Part shown: in pieces, positions 1-8,532 of the stretch
How the letters are laid out: every line of letters begins with the position of its first letter
Position numbering within the stretch: position 1 is the stretch's first letter
Assembly: GCF_016899755.1 (NCBI RefSeq)
Contig: NZ_JACJJC010000019.1
Coordinates: 1-36,139 of the forward strand
DNA length: 36,139 nt
Direction: 5' to 3'
From: Sutterella massiliensis
Lineage (GTDB): Bacteria > Pseudomonadota > Gammaproteobacteria > Burkholderiales > Burkholderiaceae_F
Translations under genes and position numbers: made by a program
Notes under the pieces: generated by a model
The model's input: the letters and a program-made list of their open reading frames with translations, nothing else
Databases searched by the model: none
Told to the model about the DNA's origin: nothing

Positions 1-24
1 TGTCCCTCGGACTACAAATGAGGG

Positions 25-74
25 AAGCCGCATCCATTCAGACGGCTTTGCCGGATGAATGGGTGCGGAGGCTT
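25..74 (-). terminator. Long imperfect hairpin just downstream of htpG
   Basis: Positions 25-40 and 56-74 form an imperfect inverted repeat (AAGCC, then GCATCCATTCA, against TGAATGGGTGCGG and GGCTT). A second small hairpin, CGGC-TTT-GCCG, sits in the loop at 43-53. It begins four bases after the htpG stop codon. No clear U tract follows on the minus strand, so intrinsic termination is plausible but unproven. Confidence 0.4.
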
Positions 75-77
75 CAC

Positions 78-2000
78 TCAGCCGAGCAGCAGCGCGTTCA
101 AGCGCTTCACGAACCCCGCCGGATCCTTGAGCGTGCCTTGGTCGGCGAGGTGTGCCTCTTCAAGGATCACGGCCGCCCAGTCGGCAAAGCGCTTTTCGTC
201 GGTTTCCGCAAGCGCCTTCGTGATGAGCGGGTGCTTCGGATTGATTTCGAGCGTGAACTTTTCTTCCGGCACGGGCTGACCGGCGGCCTCAAGCATGCGG
301 CGCATCTGCGCGGTGAGCATCTGGTCGTTCGAGCCCACGACGCAGCTCGGCGAGTCGACAAGACGCGTCGAAACGCGAACGCCTTCGACCTTGTCGCCGA
401 GCGCCTTCTTGAGGCGTTCGATATCGGCCTGGGCTTCCTTCGTTTCTTCTTCGCGCGCCTTTTCTTCTTCTTTGTCGGCCAAGTCGCCGAGCTCGAGGTC
501 GGAGGCCGTCGCCGAAACAAAGCCCTTCCCGGCGTACTCGGTGATGGCGTTCATCATCCACTCGTCGATGCGGTCCCAAAGGAGGAGCACTTCAACGTTC
601 TTTTTCTTGAGCGTTTCAAGGTAGGGCGAGTGCTCGGCCGCTTCGCGGGTGCCCGCAATAAGGAAGTAGATCTTCTTCTGAGCTTCGGGGGCGCGCGCAA
701 TATATTCGTCAAGCGACACGAGTGAGGCGTCGCCTTCTTCGATCGTCTTCGTCGACGCAAAGCGCAGGCACTTGAGGATGCGTTCGCGGTTGGCGGGATC
801 CTCAACGACGCCTTCCTTGAGCACGCGGCCGAAGGCGTTCCAGAACGTGCGGTACTTCTCGACGTTCTCCTTGTCTTCGGCGAGCTTCTCGATCATGTCG
901 AGCGAGCGTTTCGTCAGCGCCTTCTTGAGCTTCGAGACGACACGGCTTTCCTGCAGGAGTTCGCGAGAAACGTTGAGCGGCAGGTCGTTCGTGTCAACGA
1001 GGCCGCGGATGAAGCGCAGGTAGTTGGGCAGGAACGCCTTGGCGCGGTCCATGATGAAGACGCGCTGCACGAAGAGCTTGAGGCCCTTCTGTTCTTCGGG
1101 GTTGCCGTAGAGATCCCACGGCGCTTCGCCCGGGATGTAAAGAAGCGACGTGTACTCGAGGTCGCCTTCGACGCGGTTGTGCGCCCAGGCAAGGGGTTCG
1201 CCGTAGTCGTGCGTGAGGTGCGTGTAGAAGGCCTTGTACTCCTCGTCCTTGACGTCCTTGGGCGAGAGCGTCCAAAGAGCCTTGGCGTCATTGACCTGAT
1301 GCCAGACGTCTTCGGGCGAAGAAGCCTCCTTCTTGTCGTCCTCTTTCTTCTCATCGTCTTTCGGCGCTTCGTAGAGATAGACCGGGGTCGAAATGTGGTC
1401 GGAGAACTTCGTGATCGTTTCGCGCAGCGTCCAGTCGTTCAGGAATTCGCGCTCGTCGGCCTTGAGGTGCAGGATCACGTCCGTGCCGCGGTCGGCCTTG
1501 ACGGTCGTCTCCGACATGTAGGTGCCCGTGCCGTCCGAGGACCAGCAAACGGCTTCGTCGGGCTTGGCGCCCGCTGCGCGCGAGCGAACGGTGACGCGGT
1601 CGGCGACGATGAAGGCCGAGTAAAAGCCCACGCCGAACTGACCGATCAGCTGGCTCGACTTGGCGTCGTCGGCCGAGAGCTTCGAGAGAAAGTCCTCGGT
1701 GCCGGAATTGGCGATCGTGCCCAAGCGTTCGTTCGCTTCGGCAAGCGTCATGCCGATGCCGTTGTCGGAAATCGTGAGCGTGCCCGCGTCGCGGTCGGCG
1801 CGAACGCGGATGCGAAGCACCGGATCTTCCTGAGCGAGTTCGGGCTTCGTGATCGAGAGAAAGCGAAGCTTGTCGATCGCATCCGACGCGTTCGAGATCA
1901 ATTCGCGCAGGAAGACCTCCTTGTTCGAATAAAGCGAATTGGCAAGGAGCTTCAGGAGCTTGGCGACTTCCGTCTGAAAGCCGTGAACTTGAGCGGCCAT
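78..2000 (-). CDS. htpG: Molecular chaperone HtpG (Hsp90 family)
   Basis: Bacterial Hsp90, a cytosolic ATP-dependent dimeric chaperone that remodels stress-damaged and client proteins. The translation has 640 residues, close to the usual 620-640. It shows the GHKL ATPase signatures: ELISNASDAIDKLRF near residues 30-45, ISDNGIGM near 85, and GQFGVGFYSAF near 125. The middle domain (NVSRELLQ) and C-terminal dimerisation region follow in order. I chose the ATG at 2000 (MAAQVHGFQTEVAKLL) because it matches the family N-terminus and has GGAGG at 2013-2017. The reading frame stays open to 2183, but that extension has no family similarity and runs through the sigma32-type promoter at 2132-2158, so it is probably untranslated leader. 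The gene appears monocistronic in this window. Confidence in identity is very high. Confidence 0.98.
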   Translation of the reverse strand: MAAQVHGFQTEVAKLLKLLANSLYSNKEVFLRELISNASDAIDKLRFLSITKPELAQEDPVLRIRVRADRDAGTLTISDNGIGMTLAEANERLGTIANSGTEDFLSKLSADDAKSSQLIGQFGVGFYSAFIVADRVTVRSRAAGAKPDEAVCWSSDGTGTYMSETTVKADRGTDVILHLKADEREFLNDWTLRETITKFSDHISTPVYLYEAPKDDEKKEDDKKEASSPEDVWHQVNDAKALWTLSPKDVKDEEYKAFYTHLTHDYGEPLAWAHNRVEGDLEYTSLLYIPGEAPWDLYGNPEEQKGLKLFVQRVFIMDRAKAFLPNYLRFIRGLVDTNDLPLNVSRELLQESRVVSKLKKALTKRSLDMIEKLAEDKENVEKYRTFWNAFGRVLKEGVVEDPANRERILKCLRFASTKTIEEGDASLVSLDEYIARAPEAQKKIYFLIAGTREAAEHSPYLETLKKKNVEVLLLWDRIDEWMMNAITEYAGKGFVSATASDLELGDLADKEEEKAREEETKEAQADIERLKKALGDKVEGVRVSTRLVDSPSCVVGSNDQMLTAQMRRMLEAAGQPVPEEKFTLEINPKHPLITKALAETDEKRFADWAAVILEEAHLADQGTLKDPAGFVKRLNALLLG

Positions 2001-2131
2001 TTTCTGTTTATTCCTCCATGTGGGCATGCGGCGGAATGCCCGGACCGAAGATCGCTGCGAGAAATGCTTTCGCTTGGGACCGAGGGGCATCGGCTCGCAC
2101 CGCATGCACGAGCAATGTTCTATGAACGTGC

Positions 2132-2158
2132 ATATGGGGGCGGTTTGGCGGATTTCAA
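2132..2158 (-). promoter_or_regulatory. Sigma32 (RpoH) heat-shock promoter for htpG
   Basis: On the minus strand, TTGAAA (2153-2158) is separated by 13 bases from CCCCATAT (2132-2139), itself preceded by an extra C. This closely matches the RpoH consensus CTTGAAA-N(13-14)-CCCCATnT. It implies a leader of roughly 120 nt before the htpG ATG at 2000. The rest of the 2001-2501 intergenic space holds the htpG leader, AT-rich sequence around 2205-2300 and the start region of the gene at 2502. I see no further gene in it. Confidence 0.85.
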
Positions 2159-2324
2159 CCTTCGTTGCGCATTTCGCCTTCATAAGCCGCCGACAGAGAT
2201 CGACGCAAAAACGAAATATGTCGACAATTTGTCGCTTACTTTCTCTGAACTTTCTTGATTTGGCGACTAACTGAACGCAAAAGCGTTTATTTCACAATTT
2301 CGGAAAAATTTTCCCGATTGGGCC

Positions 2325-2353
2325 GCGACACCGATCGATAAGGTTTCTATAGT
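2325..2353 (+). promoter_or_regulatory. Possible sigma70 promoter for the solute-binding protein gene
   Basis: TATAGT (2348-2353) is a good -10 element. GCGACA (2325-2330), 17 bases upstream, is a 4/6 match to TTGACA. It lies about 150 bp before the start at 2502. Assigned by eye only. Confidence 0.35.
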
Positions 2354-2400
2354 GAACGAAGCCCAAACGGAATCGACGCCAAAGCGGCGTCGACATTCGA

Positions 2401-2424
2401 GCCGCCCTCGGTGCGGCGGGTTTT
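2401..2424 (+). promoter_or_regulatory. Small hairpin plus T run in the 5' leader
   Basis: GCCGC (2401-2405) and GCGGC (2413-2417) can pair, and GGG then TTTT follow at 2418-2424. The element sits between the putative promoter (2325-2353) and the coding start at 2502, so it could act as an attenuator. The stem is short and no competing structure was identified. Confidence 0.22.
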
Positions 2425-2501
2425 CTATCGCTGATATGACTTGGAGGAGGGGGCCGGCAGAACGCAGGCCCTGCACGACAAGTTTCGGAGACACACAAAA
2501 A

Positions 2502-3290
2502 ATGACGACCCTCATTTCCCGCCGCGCTGCCGTTGCCGGCATGCTTTCCGCGTTTCTTTTCGGTGCCGTCGGCTCGGCCTCTGCCGCCGAGCCGCTGCGC
2601 GTCGCGACGAACGCCGTTTTCCCGCCTTTTGAGTTCTACGACAGCAAGACGGGCGGCATGCAGGGCTATGAAATCGATCTCATCAAAGCCATGGCCGAAG
2701 CGATGGGACGTGAGCTCAAGCTCGAGCAGATGGGGTTCGACGCGATCATCCCGGCGATTATTTCGGGCACGATCGACGCGGGCGCTTCGGGCTTTTCGAT
2801 CACGCCTGAACGCGGCAAACGCGTGAATTTCACGATGCCCTTCTATCAGTCCGGGCTGACGATTCTCGTTGCCAAGGGCAGCGAAGGCGCCATCAAGGGC
2901 TTTGATGATCTCAAGGGCAAGAAGATCTCGGTGCAGATCGGCACGACCTCGCAGACATTTGCCAAGAAGATCGAGGGCGCCGAGGTTTCTACCTTCAACA
3001 ACGCGGGCGACGCGATTCTCAATCTCGTGGGCGGCAACTGCGACGCGGTGATCAACGACAAGCCCGTCACCGACTACATCCTTTCGCAGAACAAGTCGCT
3101 CGCCGAAAAGACGGTGCATCTGCCCGTCCTTGCCACGGCCGACAACTTCGCCATGGTGACCGCCAAGAACAACAAGGCGCTTTGCGACAAAATGAACGCG
3201 GCGATGAAAAAGCTCAAGGCCGACGGCACGTTCGACAAGATTTATCAGAAGTGGTTCGGCCGCGCACCCGAACCCGAACTCCTCCAGTGA
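2502..3290 (+). CDS. Periplasmic amino-acid-binding protein of an ABC transporter (SBP_bac_3 family)
   Basis: A 262-residue periplasmic solute-binding protein of the GlnH/HisJ/FliY type, which delivers polar amino acids to an ABC permease. Residues 1-28 form a Sec signal peptide (Arg-Arg, hydrophobic core, ASA-AEPLRV). The mature part has the family's N-terminal lobe motif (FPPFEFYD), the MGYE-like MQGYEIDLIKA, the conserved SGFSITPERGKRVNFTMPFYQSG segment and the second-lobe QIGTTSQTF. The frame is open from 2352, but the ATG at 2502 is preferred because it starts the signal peptide and has CGGAG at 2486-2490. No permease or ATPase gene flanks it, so it is an orphan binding protein here and must use a transporter encoded elsewhere. 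The ligand cannot be read from sequence; glutamine or a similar amino acid is a guess. Confidence 0.93.
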   Translation: MTTLISRRAAVAGMLSAFLFGAVGSASAAEPLRVATNAVFPPFEFYDSKTGGMQGYEIDLIKAMAEAMGRELKLEQMGFDAIIPAIISGTIDAGASGFSITPERGKRVNFTMPFYQSGLTILVAKGSEGAIKGFDDLKGKKISVQIGTTSQTFAKKIEGAEVSTFNNAGDAILNLVGGNCDAVINDKPVTDYILSQNKSLAEKTVHLPVLATADNFAMVTAKNNKALCDKMNAAMKKLKADGTFDKIYQKWFGRAPEPELLQ

Positions 3291-3374
3291 TTCGCAACGA
3301 AAGCGAAGCGGCGCCGGCCCTGAATCCGCTGTCGTTTCGCTTGTCGGTTCGCTTCGGCCGATAGCGGAGAAAAC

Positions 3375-3407
3375 AAGGCCGGCGCCCGGGTTTCAGGCGT
3401 CGGCCTT
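3375..3407. terminator. Bidirectional intrinsic terminator between the binding-protein gene and ilvD
   Basis: AAGGCCGGCGCC (3375-3386) pairs with GGCGTCGGCCTT (3396-3407) at 11 of 12 positions around a 9-nt loop. On the minus strand the stem is followed by TTGTTTTC, a usable U tract for ilvD. On the plus strand it is followed by ATTCTTCG, weaker, for the gene ending at 3290. Confidence 0.75.
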
Positions 3408-3440
3408 ATTCTTCGTTCGGCTCGAAGCCGCTAACCGGCG

Positions 3441-5102
3441 TTACTCAAGCACGGCGCCCGACATGCCGGAAGTGACGAGCTTCGCGTACCGCGCAAGGTA
3501 CCCCGTCGTGATGCGCGGTGCGCGCGGCGCCCAGGCGGCGCGGCGGCGAGCGAGTTCTTCGTCGGAGACGGCAACGCTGATGCGGTTTTCGGGAATGTCG
3601 ATCGTGATTTCGTCGCCCTCTTCAATGAGCGCGATCGGGCCGCCCACGGCCGCTTCGGGCGAGACATGTCCGATCGCTGCACCACGGGTTGCGCCCGAGA
3701 AGCGGCCGTCCGTGATGAGCGCGACGCAATGGCCGAGCCCGGACCCCACGATGGCGGACGTCGGGTTGAGCATTTCGCGCATGCCCGGACCGCCCTTGGG
3801 GCCTTCGTATCGGATCACGACGACGTCGCCCGGATGGATTCGGCCGCCGAAGATGGCGTCGATCGCATCCTCTTCGCAGTCGAAAACGCGTGCCGGCCCC
3901 GTATGGGTCATCATTTCAGGCGCAACGGCCGAACGCTTCACGACGCAGCCGTCCGGGGCGAGGTTGCCCTTCAAAACGGCAATCCCGCCTTCCTTGCCGA
4001 AGGGGTTGTCGACAGGCCGAATGATTTCGCGGTCGAGCACTTCGGCGCCCGCGATGTTTTCGGCAACGGTCTTGCCCGTGACGGTGACGGGCGTCGTATG
4101 AATGGCGCCGATTTTGTCGAGCTCGGCCATGACGGCGGGAATCCCGCCTGCGCGGTCGAGGTCTTCGATGTAGGCTTCGCCCGCCGGCGCCAAGTGGCAG
4201 AGATTCGGCGTGCGCTTGGAGATTTCGTTTGCGACCGTGAGATCGAGCTCAATCCCGCACTCGTGCGCAATGGCCGGCAGGTGCAGCATCGAATTCGTCG
4301 AGCAGCCGAGCGCCATGTCGACCGCGAGCGCATTTTCAAATGCTTCGCGCGTCATGATGTCGCGCGGCTTGAGGTCGGCGCGCACGAGGTCCATCACCTT
4401 CATGCCGGCTTCCTTCGCAAGTCGGTAGCGCGCGCTCATGACGGCGGGAATCGTGCCGTTGCCGGGCAGCGCCATGCCGAGCACCTCGGAGAGGCAGTTC
4501 ATGGAATTAGCGGTAAACATCCCCGAGCACGATCCGCAGGTCGGGCAGCTCTTGTTTTCAATTTCAATGAAGGTCTTTTTGTCGATGCGCTCGGCGTTGA
4601 AGGCCCCAACCGCTTCGGCGATGTCGGAGTAGGAGAGGCGTCGACCGCACGTCATGCGCCCGGCGAGCATGGCGCCAGCAGAGATAACGATCGAAGGAAT
4701 GTTGAGTCGGCCCGCCGCCATGAGAAGGCCCGGGACGTTCTTGTCGCAGGCGGCCACAAGCACGAGGCCGTCAAAAGGATGAGCGGTTGCCATGGCCTCA
4801 ACGCTGTCGGCGATGAGTTCACGCGAAACGAGCGAATACTTCATGCCCGCGTGTCCCATCGCGAGACCGTCGCAAACGGCAATTGCAGGGAAGACGATCG
4901 GGGTGCCGCCGCCCATCGCCACGCCGATCTTCGCGGCTTCCGTCACCTTGTCGAGGAACATGTGACCGGGGACGATGTCGTTTTGCGAATTGACGATGCC
5001 GATGAGCGGACGCGAGATTTCTTCGTCCGAAAGACCGAGCGCCTTCAGGATGGCGCGCTGCGGTGCGGCTTGATTGCCTTTTGTGAGACGGTCGCTGCGC
5101 AT
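3441..5102 (-). CDS. ilvD: Dihydroxy-acid dehydratase
   Basis: IlvD dehydrates 2,3-dihydroxy-isovalerate and 2,3-dihydroxy-3-methylvalerate to the 2-keto acids that precede valine, isoleucine, leucine and pantothenate. It is a cytosolic iron-sulfur enzyme. The 553-residue product is of normal family length. It contains the Fe-S cysteine motifs CDKNVPG and [17 protein letters not shown], the GGPGMREM segment and the C-terminal [21 protein letters not shown] segment with the catalytic serine region. The ATG at 5102 ([17 protein letters not shown]) has AAGGAG 12 bases upstream. The gene converges on the binding-protein gene and diverges from the BASS symporter. No other ilv gene and no leader peptide rich in branched-chain codons is visible in 5103-5260. 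Confidence 0.97.
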   Translation of the reverse strand: MRSDRLTKGNQAAPQRAILKALGLSDEEISRPLIGIVNSQNDIVPGHMFLDKVTEAAKIGVAMGGGTPIVFPAIAVCDGLAMGHAGMKYSLVSRELIADSVEAMATAHPFDGLVLVAACDKNVPGLLMAAGRLNIPSIVISAGAMLAGRMTCGRRLSYSDIAEAVGAFNAERIDKKTFIEIENKSCPTCGSCSGMFTANSMNCLSEVLGMALPGNGTIPAVMSARYRLAKEAGMKVMDLVRADLKPRDIMTREAFENALAVDMALGCSTNSMLHLPAIAHECGIELDLTVANEISKRTPNLCHLAPAGEAYIEDLDRAGGIPAVMAELDKIGAIHTTPVTVTGKTVAENIAGAEVLDREIIRPVDNPFGKEGGIAVLKGNLAPDGCVVKRSAVAPEMMTHTGPARVFDCEEDAIDAIFGGRIHPGDVVVIRYEGPKGGPGMREMLNPTSAIVGSGLGHCVALITDGRFSGATRGAAIGHVSPEAAVGGPIALIEEGDEITIDIPENRISVAVSDEELARRRAAWAPRAPRITTGYLARYAKLVTSGMSGAVLE

Positions 5103-5267
5103 GATGGGTGTTATCTCCTTGCTGTGTGATTTGTTCCGGGGTCGAGTCCGTACGGCGATGCCGGCTCGCTTCTCGGGGCTGTCGCTTCAGGCGACTCGAT
5201 CGCGTCCGCTTCAAGTCCTCCTCGGCGGCTGTTCCAAGGGGGGCCGAAACGGAAAAGACTTCAGTTC

Positions 5268-5295
5268 ATTTTATGCAGATTCGGCCGTATTGCAA
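5268..5295 (-). promoter_or_regulatory. Candidate ilvD promoter
   Basis: On the minus strand, TTGCAA (5290-5295) lies 16 bases before TAAAAT (5268-5273). The -10 is a good match and the -35 is 4/6. It would give a leader of roughly 155 nt before the ilvD ATG at 5102. Confidence 0.45.
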
Positions 5296-5468
5296 ATTCG
5301 TTGGTTCGTCTTTCATCTGAAAACACGGGGTTTGAGTAAAAAACAGAATTTGCAGAAAAGTGGATTTTGCAGAAATAAACACTTTGTCTTAGGAGGGTTC
5401 TCTCAGGCGTACTGCGCCGAATCATCGAAGCGAAAAATAAGGCCGAAAAAGAAAAGCGAAACCTCTTT

Positions 5469-5495
5469 TTGAGCGGTTCAAGCCGTGCTGATAAT
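5469..5495 (+). promoter_or_regulatory. Weak candidate promoter for the BASS symporter
   Basis: GATAAT (5490-5495) is a 5/6 -10 element. TTGAGC (5469-5474) stands 15 bases upstream, a short spacing. The 5103-5676 region has no convincing gene. It holds the two divergent promoter regions, a repeated TTTGCAGAAA word (5348-5377) and the dyad at 5538-5553. Confidence 0.25.
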
Positions 5496-5537
5496 GAAAA
5501 AACCGCGAGGAATTCCGGCGCTGACAGCGCACTGCGG

Positions 5538-5553
5538 CGCATCGTTCGATGCG
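5538..5553. promoter_or_regulatory. Perfect 16-bp dyad, possible operator
   Basis: CGCATCG-TT-CGATGCG is a perfect inverted repeat with a 2-base centre, too tight for an RNA hairpin but typical of a dimeric regulator site. It lies about 125 bp upstream of the symporter start and 45 bp after the candidate promoter, so repression would be possible. No cognate regulator is identified. Confidence 0.35.
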
Positions 5554-5676
5554 TCTCGGCGCAAGTCGGTCGGGTTCCGGTCGGCGGCACAACCCCCATG
5601 TTTCAACGACTCGGAACAGAACAATGCACTTTCCGGCATTCAGCTCAACGAGCACATCCTTTAAGAGAGATTCGCA

Positions 5677-6672
5677 ATGAACGCACTAGCCACACTCAGC
5701 AGATTCGTCAACAAAACCTTTGCACTTTGGGTCCTCGTATTCGGCATTATTGGGTACGCGTTTCCGGACCTTTGCAAGCCGCTCGGCGGCTGGGTAACGA
5801 TTCTGCTCGGCATAGTGATGTTCGGCATGGGGCTTACGCTTACGACCGACGACTTCCGGGAAGTCTTCAAGCATCCCCGCGACGTTTTGATCGGCGTTCT
5901 CGGGCAGTTCGTGATCATGCCCGTAACGGCCTACGTGCTTTGTCTCGCATTTTCGCTGCCGCCGGAACTCGCCGTCGGCGTGATGCTCGTCGGCTGCTGC
6001 CCGGGCGGCACCGCCTCGAACGTGATGACTTTCCTTGCGCGCGGCGACGTGGCGCTTTCCGTGACGATCACGTCCTGCACGACGCTTCTTGCTCCCTTCG
6101 TCACGCCTGCGCTCATGTATCTCTTTGCGAGCCAGTGGCTTGACATCGACCCGATGAGCATGTTCCTGTCGATCGTTCAGATCGTTTTGATCCCGATCGC
6201 CCTGGGCGTCGTCGTTCACAAGCTTTTGGGCGAGCGCATCAATGCTGCCGTTACGGCGCTGCCGCTCATCTCCGTCGTCGCGATCGTTCTCATCGTTGCC
6301 GCCGTCGTAGCCGCTTCGAGTGCGCAGATCCTTTCCGCCGGCGCCCTGGTCTTTGCGGTCGTCGTGCTTCACAACGGTTTCGGCATGCTCTTGGGCTATC
6401 TCCTCGGCAAGGTCTGCGGCATGAATCTTGCGAAGAGAAAGTGCCTTTCGATCGAAGTCGGCATGCAGAATTCGGGTCTCGGCGTGGCGCTTGCAACCGT
6501 GCACTTTGCAGCGAATCCCCTTTCGGCGCTGCCTTCGGCCATCTTCTCCTTCTGGCACAACATCTCCGGCCCTGTGATGGCAACCATCTTCCACGGCTGG
6601 CATGAAGAGGGCGAAGCACAGAGCTTCATGGAAAAAATCGAAGCACGCGCCGCAACGAAGAAGCCCGTGTGA
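5677..6672 (+). CDS. BASS-family sodium-dependent transporter
   Basis: Inner-membrane symporter of the bile acid:sodium symporter (BASS) family, 331 residues with about ten hydrophobic segments. Family hallmarks are visible: GMGLTLTTDDF near residue 50, the crossover motif GCCPGGTASNVMT near 110, and EVGMQNSGLGVALA near 265, which contribute the sodium and substrate sites. Characterised bacterial members include bile-acid and ketopantoate/pantothenate (PanS-type) transporters, so the substrate is open. The ATG at 5677 follows AAGAGAG with 8-base spacing. It is divergent from ilvD, whose product 2-ketoisovalerate is the precursor of ketopantoate. That makes a pantothenate-pathway substrate an attractive but untested inference. 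Two hairpins follow the gene. Confidence 0.93.
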   Translation: MNALATLSRFVNKTFALWVLVFGIIGYAFPDLCKPLGGWVTILLGIVMFGMGLTLTTDDFREVFKHPRDVLIGVLGQFVIMPVTAYVLCLAFSLPPELAVGVMLVGCCPGGTASNVMTFLARGDVALSVTITSCTTLLAPFVTPALMYLFASQWLDIDPMSMFLSIVQIVLIPIALGVVVHKLLGERINAAVTALPLISVVAIVLIVAAVVAASSAQILSAGALVFAVVVLHNGFGMLLGYLLGKVCGMNLAKRKCLSIEVGMQNSGLGVALATVHFAANPLSALPSAIFSFWHNISGPVMATIFHGWHEEGEAQSFMEKIEARAATKKPV

Positions 6673-6703
6673 GCAAGCTCGCGAAAGCTGCCCAAGTTCG
6701 GCC

Positions 6704-6720
6704 TGAGGCCGCAGGCCTCA
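6704..6720 (+). terminator. Short hairpin after the BASS gene
   Basis: TGAGGCC-GCA-GGCCTCA is a perfect 7-bp stem with a 3-base loop, 31 bases after the stop codon. It is followed by AAAGGC rather than a T tract. It may act as an RNA 3'-end stabiliser, with termination at the next hairpin. Confidence 0.35.
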
Positions 6721-6757
6721 AAGGCTGACGGGCACGCAAAGTACTCGTGAAAACATA

Positions 6758-6789
6758 GAGGTCCGCATCGTAGTTTCGATGCGGACCTC
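6758..6789. terminator. Bidirectional intrinsic terminator
   Basis: GAGGTCCGCATCG (6758-6770) and CGATGCGGACCTC (6777-6789) form a perfect 13-bp stem with a 6-base loop. AATTTATTT follows on the plus strand and TATGTTTTC on the minus strand. It can therefore serve both the symporter and the convergent gene ending at 6859. Confidence 0.8.
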
Positions 6790-6858
6790 AATTTATTTGC
6801 ACTCGCGAAATCGCGTCGTGCAGCTGCATTGGGCCGTTTGGCAGCGCTCCCGGAGGAT

Positions 6859-8532
6859 TCAATGCCAGAGCACGCTCATCGGTACGGACCACGCTCTGAA
6901 AGCCGAAAGACCGTGCGCATCTGGGGTTGTCGCTTTGGGTATGGGCTCGAACGTGTCGCCCGTCGTGAAGACAAGGGCCGCGAGCCGCCAGTTGGCGTAC
7001 TCGGGCGTTTCGCTCAAAAGTGCTGCGAACCGCGCCATGGGTTCGAAGTCTTCCTCTCTGGCAAAGGCATCGGGGGTCGTGGATGCGGCGATGAAAGTCC
7101 GTTCCGCTCGGTTTTCAATGACGAGCGGCACGGCCGGTCCGTTTCTGAGCGCAAAGTGGGAGAGCGTACGCTGCGGATCGTTGTCGGTAAATGCGGCAAG
7201 CTGCGTCCAGACCCAGCCGTTGAGCAGCCGCCTGATGATCGGTCCGTGTTCTGGACCGAGTGCATCGGGATTGGTCCAGCAAAAGCCGAGCAGTCCGCAT
7301 AGCCAACCGGAATCCGTGATGCGAAAGAGGGGCTTGCGCACGGCGCGCTCAAAGCGCGAGACGCCCGACCAGGCGGGCTGCTCTTCGACAAGGCGAAGCT
7401 GCTCGAGCGCGTCGATGCAGTTTTTCACCATCTGGCGGCGCATGCCGATGATGTCGCCCACCTCGATCGCCTTTACTTTTTCGCCAGAGAGTGCGGCCAC
7501 CATGCGGTAGACGCGCCGCATCGCGATGGGGTCGCGAATTCGGCTCAGCGCCGGCAGATCCGTGACGGAGGTGCAGCGAATGAGGTCGTGGAAAAAATCG
7601 TGTCGGTCGTCGGCGGTGCCGATGCGTCCGTTCGGATAACCGCCGCGCATGGCCCGAACGAGGATGTCGCGAAAGCGGCTCATCGGCCGAACTTCACCGT
7701 CCTTCTCAACGCAGATCGTCGGCGGCTCGCCGATGACAAGACCTGCCGTTTCGGGTGTGTCGCCGGCGGCGAGCCGCTCGAGCCGCTCAAGGTGCGTGGG
7801 TGCCGCGCCTTCGATTTCCGCTTCGGTGAGCGTGCGGATGCGCACCTGTCGAATGCCGGGGCCGGGCGAGGCTGCTGCAGGCAGGGCCGCAGCTTCAAGC
7901 GGCAAACTCGGCAGCACTGCAACAATGACGGCGGGGACTTTCGCACCGAGATCAAACGTTTTCGGCGTTCCTGCGCGTTCGAGCACGAAGCAAAGAAGCT
8001 TCGGCGAGAGATGCGCCGAAAGAAGAACCACAGACGAAACGGCCGAGTAGCGCGAAAGAAACGCCAGGGGCGAGGCCTCTGCATCCCGGCGGTTTCGCTC
8101 GATCGAGAGGTCGACGAGGGGGCCGCGGTTCTCGAGCTCTTCGGCCACCCTTGATGCGCCGCACCCGCGGGGGCCTTCGAGCAGAACGAGTGTTCTGAGT
8201 TCACTTTTGACTGCTGCTTCGTAGGCGCGCTTGAGGGCTCGGGCAGCGTAGCGCGTGATCTCCAAGTCGTCTTGCGCCCGGGCTGAATGCGCAACGGCTC
8301 CCTCCTGCGAAGGCACGCCCTGTATTTGCATGGCCTTGGCTCGCGCTTCAAGCGTCGCCCAGCGGGGCACACGCTGCGGCGTGTCTTCGGGAAGCTTCAA
8401 ATTGAAATGTTCCAATTTCTCATTCGACGGTTCAGCGGGCTTGCAGCCCGCCAGATCAAGCGAGTCGGAGAAAGCGCTTCTTAGACGAGTCGTTTTTTTC
8501 GTATCCGCCATTTCGTTCGCAGCCTGCCGCAT
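6859..8532 (-). CDS. DUF4143-like protein with a degenerate AAA ATPase domain
   Basis: The layout matches the widespread AAA_14/DUF4143 proteins of unknown function: an N-terminal ATPase region, a winged-helix middle and a C-terminal domain. The P-loop position (near residue 120, bases 8152-8175) reads GPRGCGAS where relatives have GPRGCGKT, so the nucleotide-binding lysine is alanine. The Walker B position reads VVLLSAH (near residue 170) instead of an acidic DE. The middle region (RRVYRMVAALSGE..., near 340-390) is winged-helix-like. The C-terminus keeps KPLFRITDSGWLCGLLGF, but the usual EVD...EVK nuclease-like signature is reduced to PLVIENRAERTF. At 557 residues it exceeds the usual 400 or so, with extra N-terminal sequence. 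The start is uncertain: TTG 8547, ATG 8532 and ATG 8511 are possible, none with a good ribosome site. The frame is intact and no partner gene is obvious. Confidence 0.75.
   Translation of the reverse strand: MRQAANEMADTKKTTRLRSAFSDSLDLAGCKPAEPSNEKLEHFNLKLPEDTPQRVPRWATLEARAKAMQIQGVPSQEGAVAHSARAQDDLEITRYAARALKRAYEAAVKSELRTLVLLEGPRGCGASRVAEELENRGPLVDLSIERNRRDAEASPLAFLSRYSAVSSVVLLSAHLSPKLLCFVLERAGTPKTFDLGAKVPAVIVAVLPSLPLEAAALPAAASPGPGIRQVRIRTLTEAEIEGAAPTHLERLERLAAGDTPETAGLVIGEPPTICVEKDGEVRPMSRFRDILVRAMRGGYPNGRIGTADDRHDFFHDLIRCTSVTDLPALSRIRDPIAMRRVYRMVAALSGEKVKAIEVGDIIGMRRQMVKNCIDALEQLRLVEEQPAWSGVSRFERAVRKPLFRITDSGWLCGLLGFCWTNPDALGPEHGPIIRRLLNGWVWTQLAAFTDNDPQRTLSHFALRNGPAVPLVIENRAERTFIAASTTPDAFAREEDFEPMARFAALLSETPEYANWRLAALVFTTGDTFEPIPKATTPDAHGLSAFRAWSVPMSVLWH

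Noticed and set aside
2001..2183. N-terminal extension of HtpG
   Set aside because: Not similar to the family, contains the sigma32 promoter, and a good ribosome site exists at the ATG at 2000.
1179..2258. 359-codon plus-strand frame opposite htpG
   Set aside because: Complement of a certain gene; no start signal and no domain.
3666..5129. 487-codon plus-strand frame opposite ilvD
   Set aside because: ilvD is certain from its Fe-S and catalytic motifs. The antisense translation is His/Arg/Asp-rich and resembles nothing.
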